Shown here: in pieces, positions 17,636 to 25,463 of the stretch | Numbering within the stretch: position 1 is the stretch's first letter | How the letters are laid out: each line of letters begins with the position of its first letter | From: Rhizobium sp. FY34 | Lineage (GTDB): Bacteria > Pseudomonadota > Alphaproteobacteria > Rhizobiales > Rhizobiaceae | Length of the DNA: 64,000 bases | Direction: 5' to 3' | Assembly: GCF_005222845.1 (NCBI RefSeq) | Contig: NZ_STFZ01000034.1 | Location: forward strand, 124,001-188,000 | Translations under genes and position numbers: made by a program | The notes under the pieces: model-generated | Told to the model about the DNA's origin: nothing | Database searches by the model: none | Seen by the model: the letters and a program-made list of their open reading frames with translations, nothing else

Positions 17636-19714
17636 TCAGAATTCTTCCCAATTGTCCTGCGCCGGCTTTGCTGCGGGCGAAGAGCCTCCAAAGGCCTGGG
17701 CGAGCTTGCCATGCAGGGCATTGGCCGGCGATGGCGCCGGCCGCGCCGAGGCAGGGGCTGCCACCGGGCCACGCCCGATGGCGGGCTTCGTCAACGGCTT
17801 GGCGGCGCTGCGGAGCGGCAACTGGCCAGCGGATGCGGACGTCGTGGACGCACGGGCAGCGGTGAAGGAAGACGATGCCGGCGGCCTTGACGACGCGCCC
17901 TGACCGGCGGCCTGACGGCTTTCGACCGCAGCGCCAAGCTTGAACTGGCTGAGCAGATCGTTCAGCTCGCCTGCCTCGCGGGCCAGCGCATGGCTTGCGG
18001 CTGTCTGTTCTTCCACCATGGCGGCATTCTGCTGGGTGTTCTGGTCCATCACGCCGATGGCGGTATTGATCTCCTGCAGGCCGGTTGCCTGTTCGCGCGA
18101 GGAGGTCACGATCGCCTTGATGTTCTCGTTGATCTCCTGAACCTCGACGACGATGGCTTCCAGCGCCTCGCCGGTTTCGCCCACCAGCGCCACGCCGGCA
18201 TCCACCTGCTGGCTGGAATTGGTGATGAGGCCCTTGATTTCCTTGGCCGCATTGGCAGACCGCTGCGCCAGTTCGCGCACTTCCTGGGCAACAACGGCAA
18301 AGCCCTTGCCGGCTTCACCAGCGCGTGCTGCCTCGACACCGGCATTCAGCGCCAGGAGGTTGGTCTGGAAGGCGATATCATCGATAACGCTGATGATGCT
18401 GATGATCTCGTTCGATGACTTGGCGATGCCTTCCATGGCGCCGACGGCCCGGCGCACCACATTGCCGGATTTCTCGGCCCCGAGACGGGCACGTTCGACA
18501 CGCTGGCCGACATCTTCGGCGCGCTTGGCAGATTCGCGCACCGTCGTGGTGACCTGCTCGACAGCGGCCGCCGTCTGCTCGACAGAGGCTGCCTGGCGTT
18601 CGGTGCGCTTGGCCAGATCATCGGTGGCGGCGCGGATTTCAGCAGCGCCGGCATGAATGGCAGTTGTGTTACGGCCAACGCCTTCCAAGGCATCCTGCAA
18701 CTTGCCGAGCGCCTGGTTGAAATCGACGCGCAGGCGGTCGAGATGGTCGGCGAAGGGCTTTTCCAGGCGGTAGGAGACATTGCCATCGGCAAGGCTCGAC
18801 AGGCCATGGGCCAGCGAATTCATGGCGAAATCGACCTCGGATGCCTCGCGCGCCTTGCGAGCGTCGTTCGACTGGCGTTCCACTTCGCTGGTCTGGCGCA
18901 GCTCATCGGCCTGCTGCGACAGGCGCAGCTTTTCGATGGCGGCATCCTTGAACACGGCGACGGCTTTGGCCATTTCACCCACTTCGTCGCCACGGCCAAG
19001 GGCAGGAACCTCGATACCGTTATCGCCGGCGGCCAGTGCCGTCATGGCGCGCGTCATGCCGACGATCGGCGTGACGATGGCCCGCGACAGAAGCCAGATG
19101 AGTGCCACGGAGATCACGCCGGCTGCGGCTCCGCCGACAATCAGCGTCCACAGAAGCGTCATATGCGCAGCATTCTGCTCGGCCAGCTTCTGGCCGGTCA
19201 AGTTGCCAATCTGGGTCTTCACCTTGGCCGCTGCGGCACGGAATTCGTTCAGCTGCGGCGAGATTTCCCCGGAGGACTGGATCATCTTTTCCAGCGCAGC
19301 ACCCGTTGCCTCCTTGCGCGCCTTAAGCTCAGGCTCGACGCGCGTGGTATGAAAACCATCGGCGCCGCGGCGCATATCGGCAAGCGTCGCAGCAATGTCC
19401 GGATAGGCGGACGACAGGCTGGTGGCCTTGTCGAGGGCCGCAACCAGCGCCGTGCGCTTGGCCATGACGATACCTGCCATCTGGTCGCTACCCGACAGGA
19501 TGAAGCCGCGTTGGTTCAACGCCTGCTCCAGCTGCGCTTCCATGGCATCGGATACGGCAGATGAAATGAGCTGCGACTGGGCGAGCCCGCGCGAGGCATC
19601 CGTCGATCGAAGGCCCTGCCAATAGACCATGGCGGAGGCGAGAAGGCAGACAAACATCAGAGCGAGAAACGTGCTGATCAGCTTCTTGTTCAATGAAAGA
19701 TTTTTCAACAACAT
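17636..19714 (-). CDS. Methyl-accepting chemotaxis protein with C-terminal DNWEEF tail
   Basis: A 692-residue receptor: TM1 about 12-32, a helical sensor domain with a [11 protein letters not shown] segment typical of four-helix-bundle sensors, TM2 about 190-212, HAMP, linker, and a signalling domain with [13 protein letters not shown]. A Pro/Ala/Ser-rich tether of about 80 residues leads to the terminal Asp-Asn-Trp-Glu-Glu-Phe, a probable CheR/CheB docking site. The start at 19714 puts TM1 at the usual place; an ATG at 19726 adds four residues and neither has a good ribosome-binding site. It is a close paralogue in layout to the 14244-16193 gene. Confidence 0.92.
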   Translation of the reverse strand: MLLKNLSLNKKLISTFLALMFVCLLASAMVYWQGLRSTDASRGLAQSQLISSAVSDAMEAQLEQALNQRGFILSGSDQMAGIVMAKRTALVAALDKATSLSSAYPDIAATLADMRRGADGFHTTRVEPELKARKEATGAALEKMIQSSGEISPQLNEFRAAAAKVKTQIGNLTGQKLAEQNAAHMTLLWTLIVGGAAAGVISVALIWLLSRAIVTPIVGMTRAMTALAAGDNGIEVPALGRGDEVGEMAKAVAVFKDAAIEKLRLSQQADELRQTSEVERQSNDARKAREASEVDFAMNSLAHGLSSLADGNVSYRLEKPFADHLDRLRVDFNQALGKLQDALEGVGRNTTAIHAGAAEIRAATDDLAKRTERQAASVEQTAAAVEQVTTTVRESAKRAEDVGQRVERARLGAEKSGNVVRRAVGAMEGIAKSSNEIISIISVIDDIAFQTNLLALNAGVEAARAGEAGKGFAVVAQEVRELAQRSANAAKEIKGLITNSSQQVDAGVALVGETGEALEAIVVEVQEINENIKAIVTSSREQATGLQEINTAIGVMDQNTQQNAAMVEEQTAASHALAREAGELNDLLSQFKLGAAVESRQAAGQGASSRPPASSSFTAARASTTSASAGQLPLRSAAKPLTKPAIGRGPVAAPASARPAPSPANALHGKLAQAFGGSSPAAKPAQDNWEEF

Positions 19715-19953
19715 GGGGCACCGCATTCTTGGAGCTGGTGATAATAGGCTCCTAAAGAATCCGATGGACGTTAATATTGCGTTGCCTGCGGAGGGCAGTT
19801 CACAACACTCTTGGGTTGTTCGCACAAAAAAGCACGCGAAACCCGAGTCAAACTTGCATTTTGCCAGGTTTGAGGGCGGAGAGCCGCGGGCAATTGGCGG
19901 GGTCATAGAGCGGTAAACCGGGCTTTGTCACCGAAATCTCTTGCACGCAGGCC

Positions 19954-19979
19954 AAAGGAGCGGCATGGACGGGGCATGA
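19954..19979 (+). promoter_or_regulatory. Four-codon leader frame overlapping the tlyA start
   Basis: A strong AAAGGAG (19954-19960) precedes an ATG at 19965 that opens Met-Asp-Gly-Ala-stop. Its TGA (19977-19979) overlaps the tlyA ATG in an ATGA. The tlyA ATG itself is about 15 bases from AAAGGAG, which is too far for efficient initiation. Ribosomes may translate the mini-frame and reinitiate on tlyA. Confidence 0.5.
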
Positions 19980-20725
19980 CATCTTCCGGACCTCCCAGAC
20001 TAGACCAGCTTCTCGTGGCTCGCGGCCTGTTCGCCAGCCGATCCCGCGCCCGCGACGCCGTTTTGCGCGGCACCGTCAAGGTTGACGGCCAGACGGTTTT
20101 GAAACCGAGCCAGGTCGTGGCATCGAATGCCACCTTTTCCATCGACGACCCGGCGCAGGACTATGTGTCGCGCGCCGCGCTGAAACTCGTGGCCGCGCTC
20201 GATCACTTCAAGCTTGATCCCGCCGGCCTCAACTGTCTCGATATCGGCGCCTCGACCGGCGGCTTTACCGAAGTGCTGCTGAAGCGCCAGGCGGCGCATG
20301 TGGTGGCCATTGATGTGGGCCATGGCCAGATCCATGACCGCATTGCCGGCAGCCCGCGCGTGACCAGCCTTGAGGGCCTCAACGCCCGCGCCCTGACGCG
20401 CGACGACATTGGCGATGACGAGATCGGCATGGTTGTTTCCGACGTCTCCTTCATCTCGCTGAAACTGGCGCTGCCGCCGGCGCTCGACATGGCCGAACCC
20501 GGCGCGGTCTGTGTGCTGCTGGTCAAGCCACAATTTGAGGCGGGCCGCGATTTCGTCAGCAAGGCCGGCCTATTGAAGGACCCGGAGACGGCACCGGACG
20601 TGGCCGCCGACCTTGAACGCTGGCTTGTCGAGGAGATGGGCTGGGTGAGCATTGGCCTCATCCCCTCGCCGATTTCCGGCGGCGACGGCAATGTCGAATA
20701 CCTGCTGGGTGGACGCAAGCCATGA
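19976..20725 (+). CDS. tlyA: TlyA family rRNA 2'-O-methyltransferase / hemolysin-like protein
   Basis: 249 residues: an N-terminal S4 RNA-binding domain (Arg-Leu-Asp-Gln-Leu-Leu-Val-Ala-Arg-Gly, residues 8-17, to about 65), then an FtsJ-type SAM methyltransferase fold with Cys-Leu-Asp-Ile-Gly-Ala-Ser-Thr-Gly-Gly-Phe-Thr. Mycobacterial TlyA methylates ribose 2'-OH of cytidines in 16S and 23S rRNA; the old hemolysin label is historical. It overlaps the next gene by four bases (ATGA), so translation is coupled and both enzymes modify RNA. In many rhizobia tlyA lies next to dxs; here two chemoreceptors and DUF4424 intervene. Confidence 0.92.
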   Translation: MTSSGPPRLDQLLVARGLFASRSRARDAVLRGTVKVDGQTVLKPSQVVASNATFSIDDPAQDYVSRAALKLVAALDHFKLDPAGLNCLDIGASTGGFTEVLLKRQAAHVVAIDVGHGQIHDRIAGSPRVTSLEGLNARALTRDDIGDDEIGMVVSDVSFISLKLALPPALDMAEPGAVCVLLVKPQFEAGRDFVSKAGLLKDPETAPDVAADLERWLVEEMGWVSIGLIPSPISGGDGNVEYLLGGRKP

Positions 20726-21966
20726 GCACGCAAACCGTCACCATCACACGGCTTGGCGCGCAAGGGCATGGCATTGCCCATGGTGCCGACGGCCCGATCT
20801 TCGTGCCCTTTGCGCTGCCCGGCGAAACCGTGGCGATTGCCCGCGTCGGCAACCAGGGCACCGTGATGTCCACCTCGGTCACCGCGCCGGAGCGCATAGC
20901 GCCGCTCTGTCGCCATTTTGGCCCCGAGGGCGATGCCTGTGGTGGCTGTTCGCTGCAGCATCTGGCCGATGCGCCCTATCACGCCTTCAAGCGGCAGCTG
21001 GTCGTCGATGCGCTGAAATCCAAGGGTCTTGAGCCGCCGGTCGGCGAACTTGTGACAGCGGCACCCCGCCAGCGCCGGCGCGTGGTATTTTCCGTGCGCA
21101 AGACCGAGAAGGAATTGCTGCTCGGCTTCAATCGCGGCGAAAGCCACACGATCGTGTCGATCGTCGAATGTCCCATCTCGTCCGATGGCATTATCGGGCG
21201 ATTGAACCTCATCCGCACGGCAGCCGCGGCCCTGGCGCAGGGCTCCGAGACCTTCCGCCTCACCGTCACCGAAACGCAAAGCGGGCTCGACCTTGCCGCA
21301 GAGGGTTTCAAGAAGATCGAAGACAGCCAGCGCCGCGCCGTGGTGGAAACCGTGCTGACGCTGAAGGGCGTTGCCCGAGTTTCGGTGAATGGCGAAACGC
21401 TGGTGGAGCCGCAGAAGCCGCAGCTGGATTTTGGCGGCGTGCTGGTCTCCCCTCCTCCCGGCGGCTTTACCCAGGCGACCCGCGAGGCCGAAGAGGCCAT
21501 GTCGGCGCTGCTGGCCGGCCATTTTGCCAAATCCAAGCGTATCATCGACCTGTTTGCCGGCTCCGGCACCTTTGCGCTGCGGCTGGCCCGCCATGCCAAG
21601 GTGCATGCGGTGGAAGGCGACGAGAAGGCGGTTGCCACACTCGACCAGGCCGCGCGCCGCGCACAGGGGCTAAAGCCGGTGACGGTGGAAAGACGCGATC
21701 TCTTCCGTCGGCCAATGATGCCGCAGGAACTGAAAATCTATGACGGGATTGTCTTTGACCCGCCGCGTGCCGGCGCCGAGGTTCAGGTCAAGGAAATGAT
21801 CCGCTCTGGCGTGAAGAAGATTGCCGCCGTCAGCTGCAATCCGCTCACCCTTGCCCGCGACCTTGCCATCCTGGTCGAGGCCGGCTACCGGATCACTTCT
21901 GTCACGCCGATCGACCAGTTCCTCTGGTCCTCGCATGTGGAAGCCGTGGCACTTCTGGAAAAATAG
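20722..21966 (+). CDS. Class I SAM-dependent RNA m5U methyltransferase (RlmD/TrmA family)
   Basis: A 414-residue protein: a short TRAM-like N-terminus, an iron-sulfur cluster segment (Cys at Pro-Leu-Cys-Arg-His, then Cys-Gly-Gly-Cys near 73-76), and a methyltransferase domain with Asp-Leu-Phe-Ala-Gly-Ser-Gly-Thr-Phe near 275, Phe-Asp-Pro-Pro-Arg-Ala-Gly and the catalytic Ser-Cys-Asn-Pro-Leu-Thr-Leu. RlmD forms 5-methyluridine at 23S rRNA U1939; paralogues target other positions, so the base is inferred. Its start overlaps the tlyA stop. Confidence 0.9.
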   Translation: MSTQTVTITRLGAQGHGIAHGADGPIFVPFALPGETVAIARVGNQGTVMSTSVTAPERIAPLCRHFGPEGDACGGCSLQHLADAPYHAFKRQLVVDALKSKGLEPPVGELVTAAPRQRRRVVFSVRKTEKELLLGFNRGESHTIVSIVECPISSDGIIGRLNLIRTAAAALAQGSETFRLTVTETQSGLDLAAEGFKKIEDSQRRAVVETVLTLKGVARVSVNGETLVEPQKPQLDFGGVLVSPPPGGFTQATREAEEAMSALLAGHFAKSKRIIDLFAGSGTFALRLARHAKVHAVEGDEKAVATLDQAARRAQGLKPVTVERRDLFRRPMMPQELKIYDGIVFDPPRAGAEVQVKEMIRSGVKKIAAVSCNPLTLARDLAILVEAGYRITSVTPIDQFLWSSHVEAVALLEK

Positions 21967-21969
21967 GCG

Positions 21970-22224
21970 TCAGCGCCCGAGCTGCAATGTGCCGCTGCCG
22001 GTGACATTCGGGCAGCGGCAGCTGCCGCCCACCCGACCGGCATCGGCACGGCAGATGCTGGCAAGCTTGCCTCTTGCGCCGGGGGGTGCCTGCACGATGC
22101 AGATATAGCGCTGGCGCTGCTTGTTGCCATCATTGGTATCAACCCGCGTATTCGGCCCCTGCTGCGCCAATGCGCCGGTGGCCGCCATCATGAGGATCGT
22201 GAGACCGGCCATCAGTCTGGTCAT
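21970..22224 (-). CDS. Small exported cysteine-containing protein, unknown function
   Basis: 84 residues with a clear signal peptide (Met-Thr-Arg-Leu, hydrophobic core, Ala-Leu-Ala-Gln cleavage near residue 20), leaving a 64-residue periplasmic protein. The mature part has four cysteines, spaced as Cys, Cys and a close Cys-Arg-Cys pair, which could form disulfides. GGGAG sits before the ATG at 22224. It converges with the methyltransferase gene, with three bases between the stops. I do not recognise the family. Confidence 0.72.
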   Translation of the reverse strand: MTRLMAGLTILMMAATGALAQQGPNTRVDTNDGNKQRQRYICIVQAPPGARGKLASICRADAGRVGGSCRCPNVTGSGTLQLGR

Positions 22225-22319
22225 GGTATTCTCCCGGACAGGTGAGGATTGCATAGCTGCGCAGTCTTCTACGCTCGAGATTAATCTGGTGTGAATGCAG
22301 ACCGCAAGCCTGTCTCTTC

Positions 22320-23075
22320 CTATCGCTTCAGGAAAGCCTCGAAGGCGGCGCGTGCCTCGGCGCTGCGCAGTTGTGTGGAGAAATGCACCATTTCCTCGTC
22401 AATGCGGGTGAGGACTTCATGCGTCGAGCCACGCACCAGATCGCGGGCGATCTTCAGGGCGCCGGCAGGCTTTGAGGCCAGCGATGCGGCGATCTTCAGC
22501 GTCTCGGTCTCGACCTCATCGGGCGCGACGACTTTCCAGATCAGGCCGGCTTCGCGCGCGGCCTCGGCGGAAAAACCTTCGCCGGCGGCCAGAAGCGCAA
22601 AGGCGCGCTGATGGCCCATGATACGCGGCACGATGAGCGATGAGCCCGCTTCCGGCACCAGCGCCAGATCGACGAAAGGCGTCTTGAACAGGCTGCGGGA
22701 GGAAGCGACCGTCAGGTCGCAATGCAGATGCAGCGTCGTGCCGATGCCGATCGCCAGGCCATCGACGCCGGAGACGAGCGGCTTGCCATAGCTTGCGAGC
22801 ACTTTCAGGAAATCGACGGCAGCCGGCGGATCCTTGTCGCCCGACATGGCATAGGTGAGGAAATCGCCCATATCATTGCCGGCGGAAAAACAGCCCTCGC
22901 TGCCGAGAAAGGCGACTGCCCTGATGGCGCCATCATGCCCCGCCTCATGCAGGCCCATGACCATTTTGCGATACATGGCAGATGTGATGGCGTTCTTCTT
23001 GTCGGGCCGGTTGAAGCGGATGACAAGCACGCCGGGATGGGTTTCGGGGCGTTCGATCAGGATGTGGTCGGTCAT
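22320..23075 (-). CDS. Enoyl-CoA hydratase/isomerase family protein
   Basis: A 251-residue crotonase. The oxyanion-hole segments are Phe-Ser-Ala-Gly-Asn-Asp-Met-Gly-Asp-Phe near 62-71 and Asp-Gly-Leu-Ala-Ile-Gly-Ile-Gly near 105. One catalytic Glu is seen in Leu-Val-Pro-Glu-Ala-Gly-Ser-Ser; the other acidic residue of true hydratases falls on a His/Cys segment, so an isomerase-like or altered reaction is possible. The ATG at 23075 gives the usual N-terminus. It lies downstream of an acyl-CoA dehydrogenase on the same strand, across a repeat cluster, suggesting a shared role in acyl-CoA degradation. Confidence 0.88.
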   Translation of the reverse strand: MTDHILIERPETHPGVLVIRFNRPDKKNAITSAMYRKMVMGLHEAGHDGAIRAVAFLGSEGCFSAGNDMGDFLTYAMSGDKDPPAAVDFLKVLASYGKPLVSGVDGLAIGIGTTLHLHCDLTVASSRSLFKTPFVDLALVPEAGSSLIVPRIMGHQRAFALLAAGEGFSAEAAREAGLIWKVVAPDEVETETLKIAASLASKPAGALKIARDLVRGSTHEVLTRIDEEMVHFSTQLRSAEARAAFEAFLKR

Positions 23076-23133
23076 TTTGCGTTTCCAGTTGCTGCCTGCC
23101 ATCACAAGACGCGAGGCTGTTTCGAACCAAAAG

Positions 23134-23284
23134 TCCCTCTCTGGCCTGCCGGCCATCTCCCCCACCAGGGGGGAGAAGACTCGCGGTGGCCACTCGCTCG
23201 ACCAATTCAACGCTGTGGCTTGGGATCACAGCCGGGCCGCAGGTTAAGCCCCTCCCCCTTGTGGGGAGGGGTTTGGGGCGGGGT
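23134..23284. repeat. Two RIME-like repeats between acyl-CoA dehydrogenase and enoyl-CoA hydratase genes
   Basis: One copy at 23134-23176 reads CCCTCTCTGGCCTGCCGGCC followed by ATCTCCCCCACCAGGGGGGAGA. A second at 23246-23284 is CCCCTCCCCCTTGTGGGGAGG plus a GGTTTGGGGCGGGG tail, the same subtype as 14047-14080. It abuts the dehydrogenase stop codon, so it may form the 3' end of that mRNA. Confidence 0.8.
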
Positions 23285-23285
23285 C

Positions 23286-25064
23286 TTAATCCAAAACCGC
23301 CCGCGCCGCCGTCAGGCTGGCTTCACCGTGGATGACGCGGTCCTTCAGCGCCCCCGTCTCGGCAATCAGGTTTTCCGCCGCAAACCGGCAGAGCGCCAGA
23401 CGCTGGTCGCGGCCATGCTCCTCATCGGCAAGCGCCCCCTTGGCGAGATAGGCGCCGGTGAGCGCAAGGCCAAACAGCCGCTGATAGGGCGTCGCACCAG
23501 AGAGAGCTGCCGTCATATTGCCCGAAGACAATTGGACCAGCAGCCATTCGGTCGTCTCTTCGAGATCGGTAAGGCTTGCCGAAAGGCGATCTGCCGTATG
23601 GCCAAAACCATCGAGATTGGATGAGCGCACCTGATCGGCGATAGCCTTCAGCTCGCCGATGAAGCCGCGCACCTGCGCGCCGCCCGACAGCGGCAGCTTG
23701 CGGGTGACGAGATCGGCGGCCTGGATGCCATTGGTGCCCTCATAGATCGGCGCAATGCGCGCATCGCGCCAGAGGCGGGCGGCACCGGTTTCCTCAATGA
23801 AGCCCATGCCGCCATGCACCTGGATGCCGAGCGAGGCGACATCGACGCCGGCATCGGTGGCAAAGCTCTTGGCAATCGGTGTCAGAAGCGCGGCGCGCTC
23901 GGCAAAGAACCGCGCCTCCTCGCCATCCGCATGATGGCTCATGTCGGTTGCGTGGGCGCAGGTGTAGCAGATGGCGCGCGAGCCTTGCGTCAGCGCCTTC
24001 ATGGTCAACAGCATGCGCAGCACATCCGGATGCTCGATGATCGGCGACATGCCGGTGCCGGTCCAGCCGGGCGCCTTGCCCTGCGTGCGATCCTTGGCAT
24101 ATTGGATCGCCTTCTGGGTGGCAGCCTCGCAGATGGCAACGCCCTGCATGCCAACCGCAAGCCGGGCAACGTTCATCATGGTGAACATGCAGGCCAGCCC
24201 CTTATTCTCCTCGCCGATCAGATAGCCGACGGCGCCCGGCTCGCTGCCGAACCTGCCATCGCCATAGATCATCGTGCAGGTGGGCGAGCCATGAATGCCG
24301 AGCTTGTGTTCCAGCGAATGGCAGTAGAGATCGTTGCGGGACCCAAGCGCGCCATCCGCGTTCACAAGGAATTTCGGCACGAGGAAGAGCGAGATGCCGC
24401 GGGTTCCCGCCGGCGCATCTGGCAGGCGCGCCAGCACCAGATGGATGATATTGTCGGTGACCTCATGGTCACCCCAGGTGATGTAGATCTTCTGGCCGAA
24501 GATGCGGTAGCTGCCATCGTCACGGCGTTCCGCGCGGCTCTTCATCACGCCGAGATCGGAGCCGGCATGCGGCTCCGTCAGGTTCATGGTGGCCATCCAT
24601 TCACCTGACACCATCTTTTGCAGGAATGTCTGCTTCAGCGCGTCGGAACCATGGGCGGTCAGTGCATCCACGGCGCCCATCGTCAGCACGGGGCCGAGCG
24701 CAAAGCCCATGGAGCCGGAATTCCACATTTCGAGCGCTGCGACATTCAGCATATGCGGAAGCCCCTGTCCGCCGAATTCCGGCGAGGCGGTGAGCGAATT
24801 CCAGCCACCTTCGGCCCATTGGCGATAGAGCCCAGCCCAGCCTTCGGGCACGATGACCTTGCCATCCACCAGCTTTGCGCCCTGGCTATCGCCGATAGCG
24901 CCAAGTGGCGCGACCTCATCAGTGGCAAAACGTCCCGCTTCCGATAGGATGGCCTCCACGAGGTCGTCGCTCAGATCGGTGAGCTTCCCGTCAGCGATTG
25001 CGCGCGACAGACCGACGACATGGTTGAGGGTGAAGGCGATCTCTTCGACCGGCGCCTTATACAT
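23286..25064 (-). CDS. Acyl-CoA dehydrogenase, long form (DmdC-like)
   Basis: The 592-residue flavoenzyme has an extra N-terminal segment (Met-Tyr-Lys-Ala-Pro-Val to about 35), the catalytic domain with Met-Asn-Leu-Thr-Glu-Pro-His-Ala-Gly-Ser-Asp-Leu near 160, Gly-Met-Gly-Phe-Ile-Glu-Glu-Thr-Gly-Ala and Tyr-Glu-Gly-Thr-Asn-Gly-Ile-Gln near 440, and a C-terminal extension. This length and order match the group containing 3-methylmercaptopropionyl-CoA dehydrogenase (DmdC), but many members act on ordinary fatty acyl-CoAs, so the substrate is open. GGAGGA precedes the ATG. A LiuR-like box lies 86 bases upstream. Confidence 0.9.
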   Translation of the reverse strand: MYKAPVEEIAFTLNHVVGLSRAIADGKLTDLSDDLVEAILSEAGRFATDEVAPLGAIGDSQGAKLVDGKVIVPEGWAGLYRQWAEGGWNSLTASPEFGGQGLPHMLNVAALEMWNSGSMGFALGPVLTMGAVDALTAHGSDALKQTFLQKMVSGEWMATMNLTEPHAGSDLGVMKSRAERRDDGSYRIFGQKIYITWGDHEVTDNIIHLVLARLPDAPAGTRGISLFLVPKFLVNADGALGSRNDLYCHSLEHKLGIHGSPTCTMIYGDGRFGSEPGAVGYLIGEENKGLACMFTMMNVARLAVGMQGVAICEAATQKAIQYAKDRTQGKAPGWTGTGMSPIIEHPDVLRMLLTMKALTQGSRAICYTCAHATDMSHHADGEEARFFAERAALLTPIAKSFATDAGVDVASLGIQVHGGMGFIEETGAARLWRDARIAPIYEGTNGIQAADLVTRKLPLSGGAQVRGFIGELKAIADQVRSSNLDGFGHTADRLSASLTDLEETTEWLLVQLSSGNMTAALSGATPYQRLFGLALTGAYLAKGALADEEHGRDQRLALCRFAAENLIAETGALKDRVIHGEASLTAARAVLD

Positions 25065-25149
25065 GACAGTTCCTCCTCAGTACTGGCATAGTCTGCGCCC
25101 GCCCTCCATCCAGACCGGCGCAGACATGATGTCTTCGGGCTAATTGATT

Positions 25150-25165
25150 TTTACGTAAACGTCAA
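25150..25165 (-). promoter_or_regulatory. Candidate LiuR-type (MerR family) operator
   Basis: Read on the minus strand, TTGACGTT-TACGTAAA is a 16-base near-palindrome like those described for LiuR/FadR-type control of branched-chain and fatty acyl-CoA catabolism in Proteobacteria. It is 86 bases upstream of the acyl-CoA dehydrogenase start and points to catabolic regulation. Motif recall from memory, so only moderate confidence. Confidence 0.45.
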
Positions 25166-25389
25166 CTGTTTCACCGGGGCTCTGGCACAGACCAATGGTC
25201 GCGGCGATACATTCATTGCCGGCAGCGGGCACCGGTGCGACGAGGGGAATTTCCGCGTGTTTGCCGGTTTGACGGCGCCAAGTGATTGCGCGGCAAAGCA
25301 TGCGCAATAACACGCATAGAGGCTGTGGAACCGTGAGGCTGAAGGCGGGTTCGATCACAGGTTCGTTCAAGAGAATTTTGGTGTGCACA

Positions 25390-25407
25390 GTGTCACACCG
25401 CTGTCAT
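25390..25407 (+). promoter_or_regulatory. Pho box upstream of phoX
   Basis: GTGTCAC (25390-25396) and CTGTCAT (25401-25407) are direct repeats with an 11-base period, the layout of a PhoB box (CTGTCAT, 4 bases, CTGTCAT). They lie 57 bases before the phoX ATG. The rest of the 399-base gap (25065-25463) shows only the LiuR-like site, no gene. Confidence 0.75.
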
Positions 25408-25463
25408 CGGTTGCAGGGTAACGGAACTGGAACCCTTCTAAATCTCACAATGGGGAGAACACG

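Noticed and set aside
17636..19906. N-terminal extension of the second chemoreceptor to 19906
   Set aside because: The 64 extra residues are not conserved-looking, precede TM1 and would run into the divergent promoter region; starts at 19714 or 19726 fit the family.
25140..25388. An 82-codon minus-strand frame before the acyl-CoA dehydrogenase gene
   Set aside because: No ribosome-binding site, unusual composition and no family look; it covers a region with a candidate operator.
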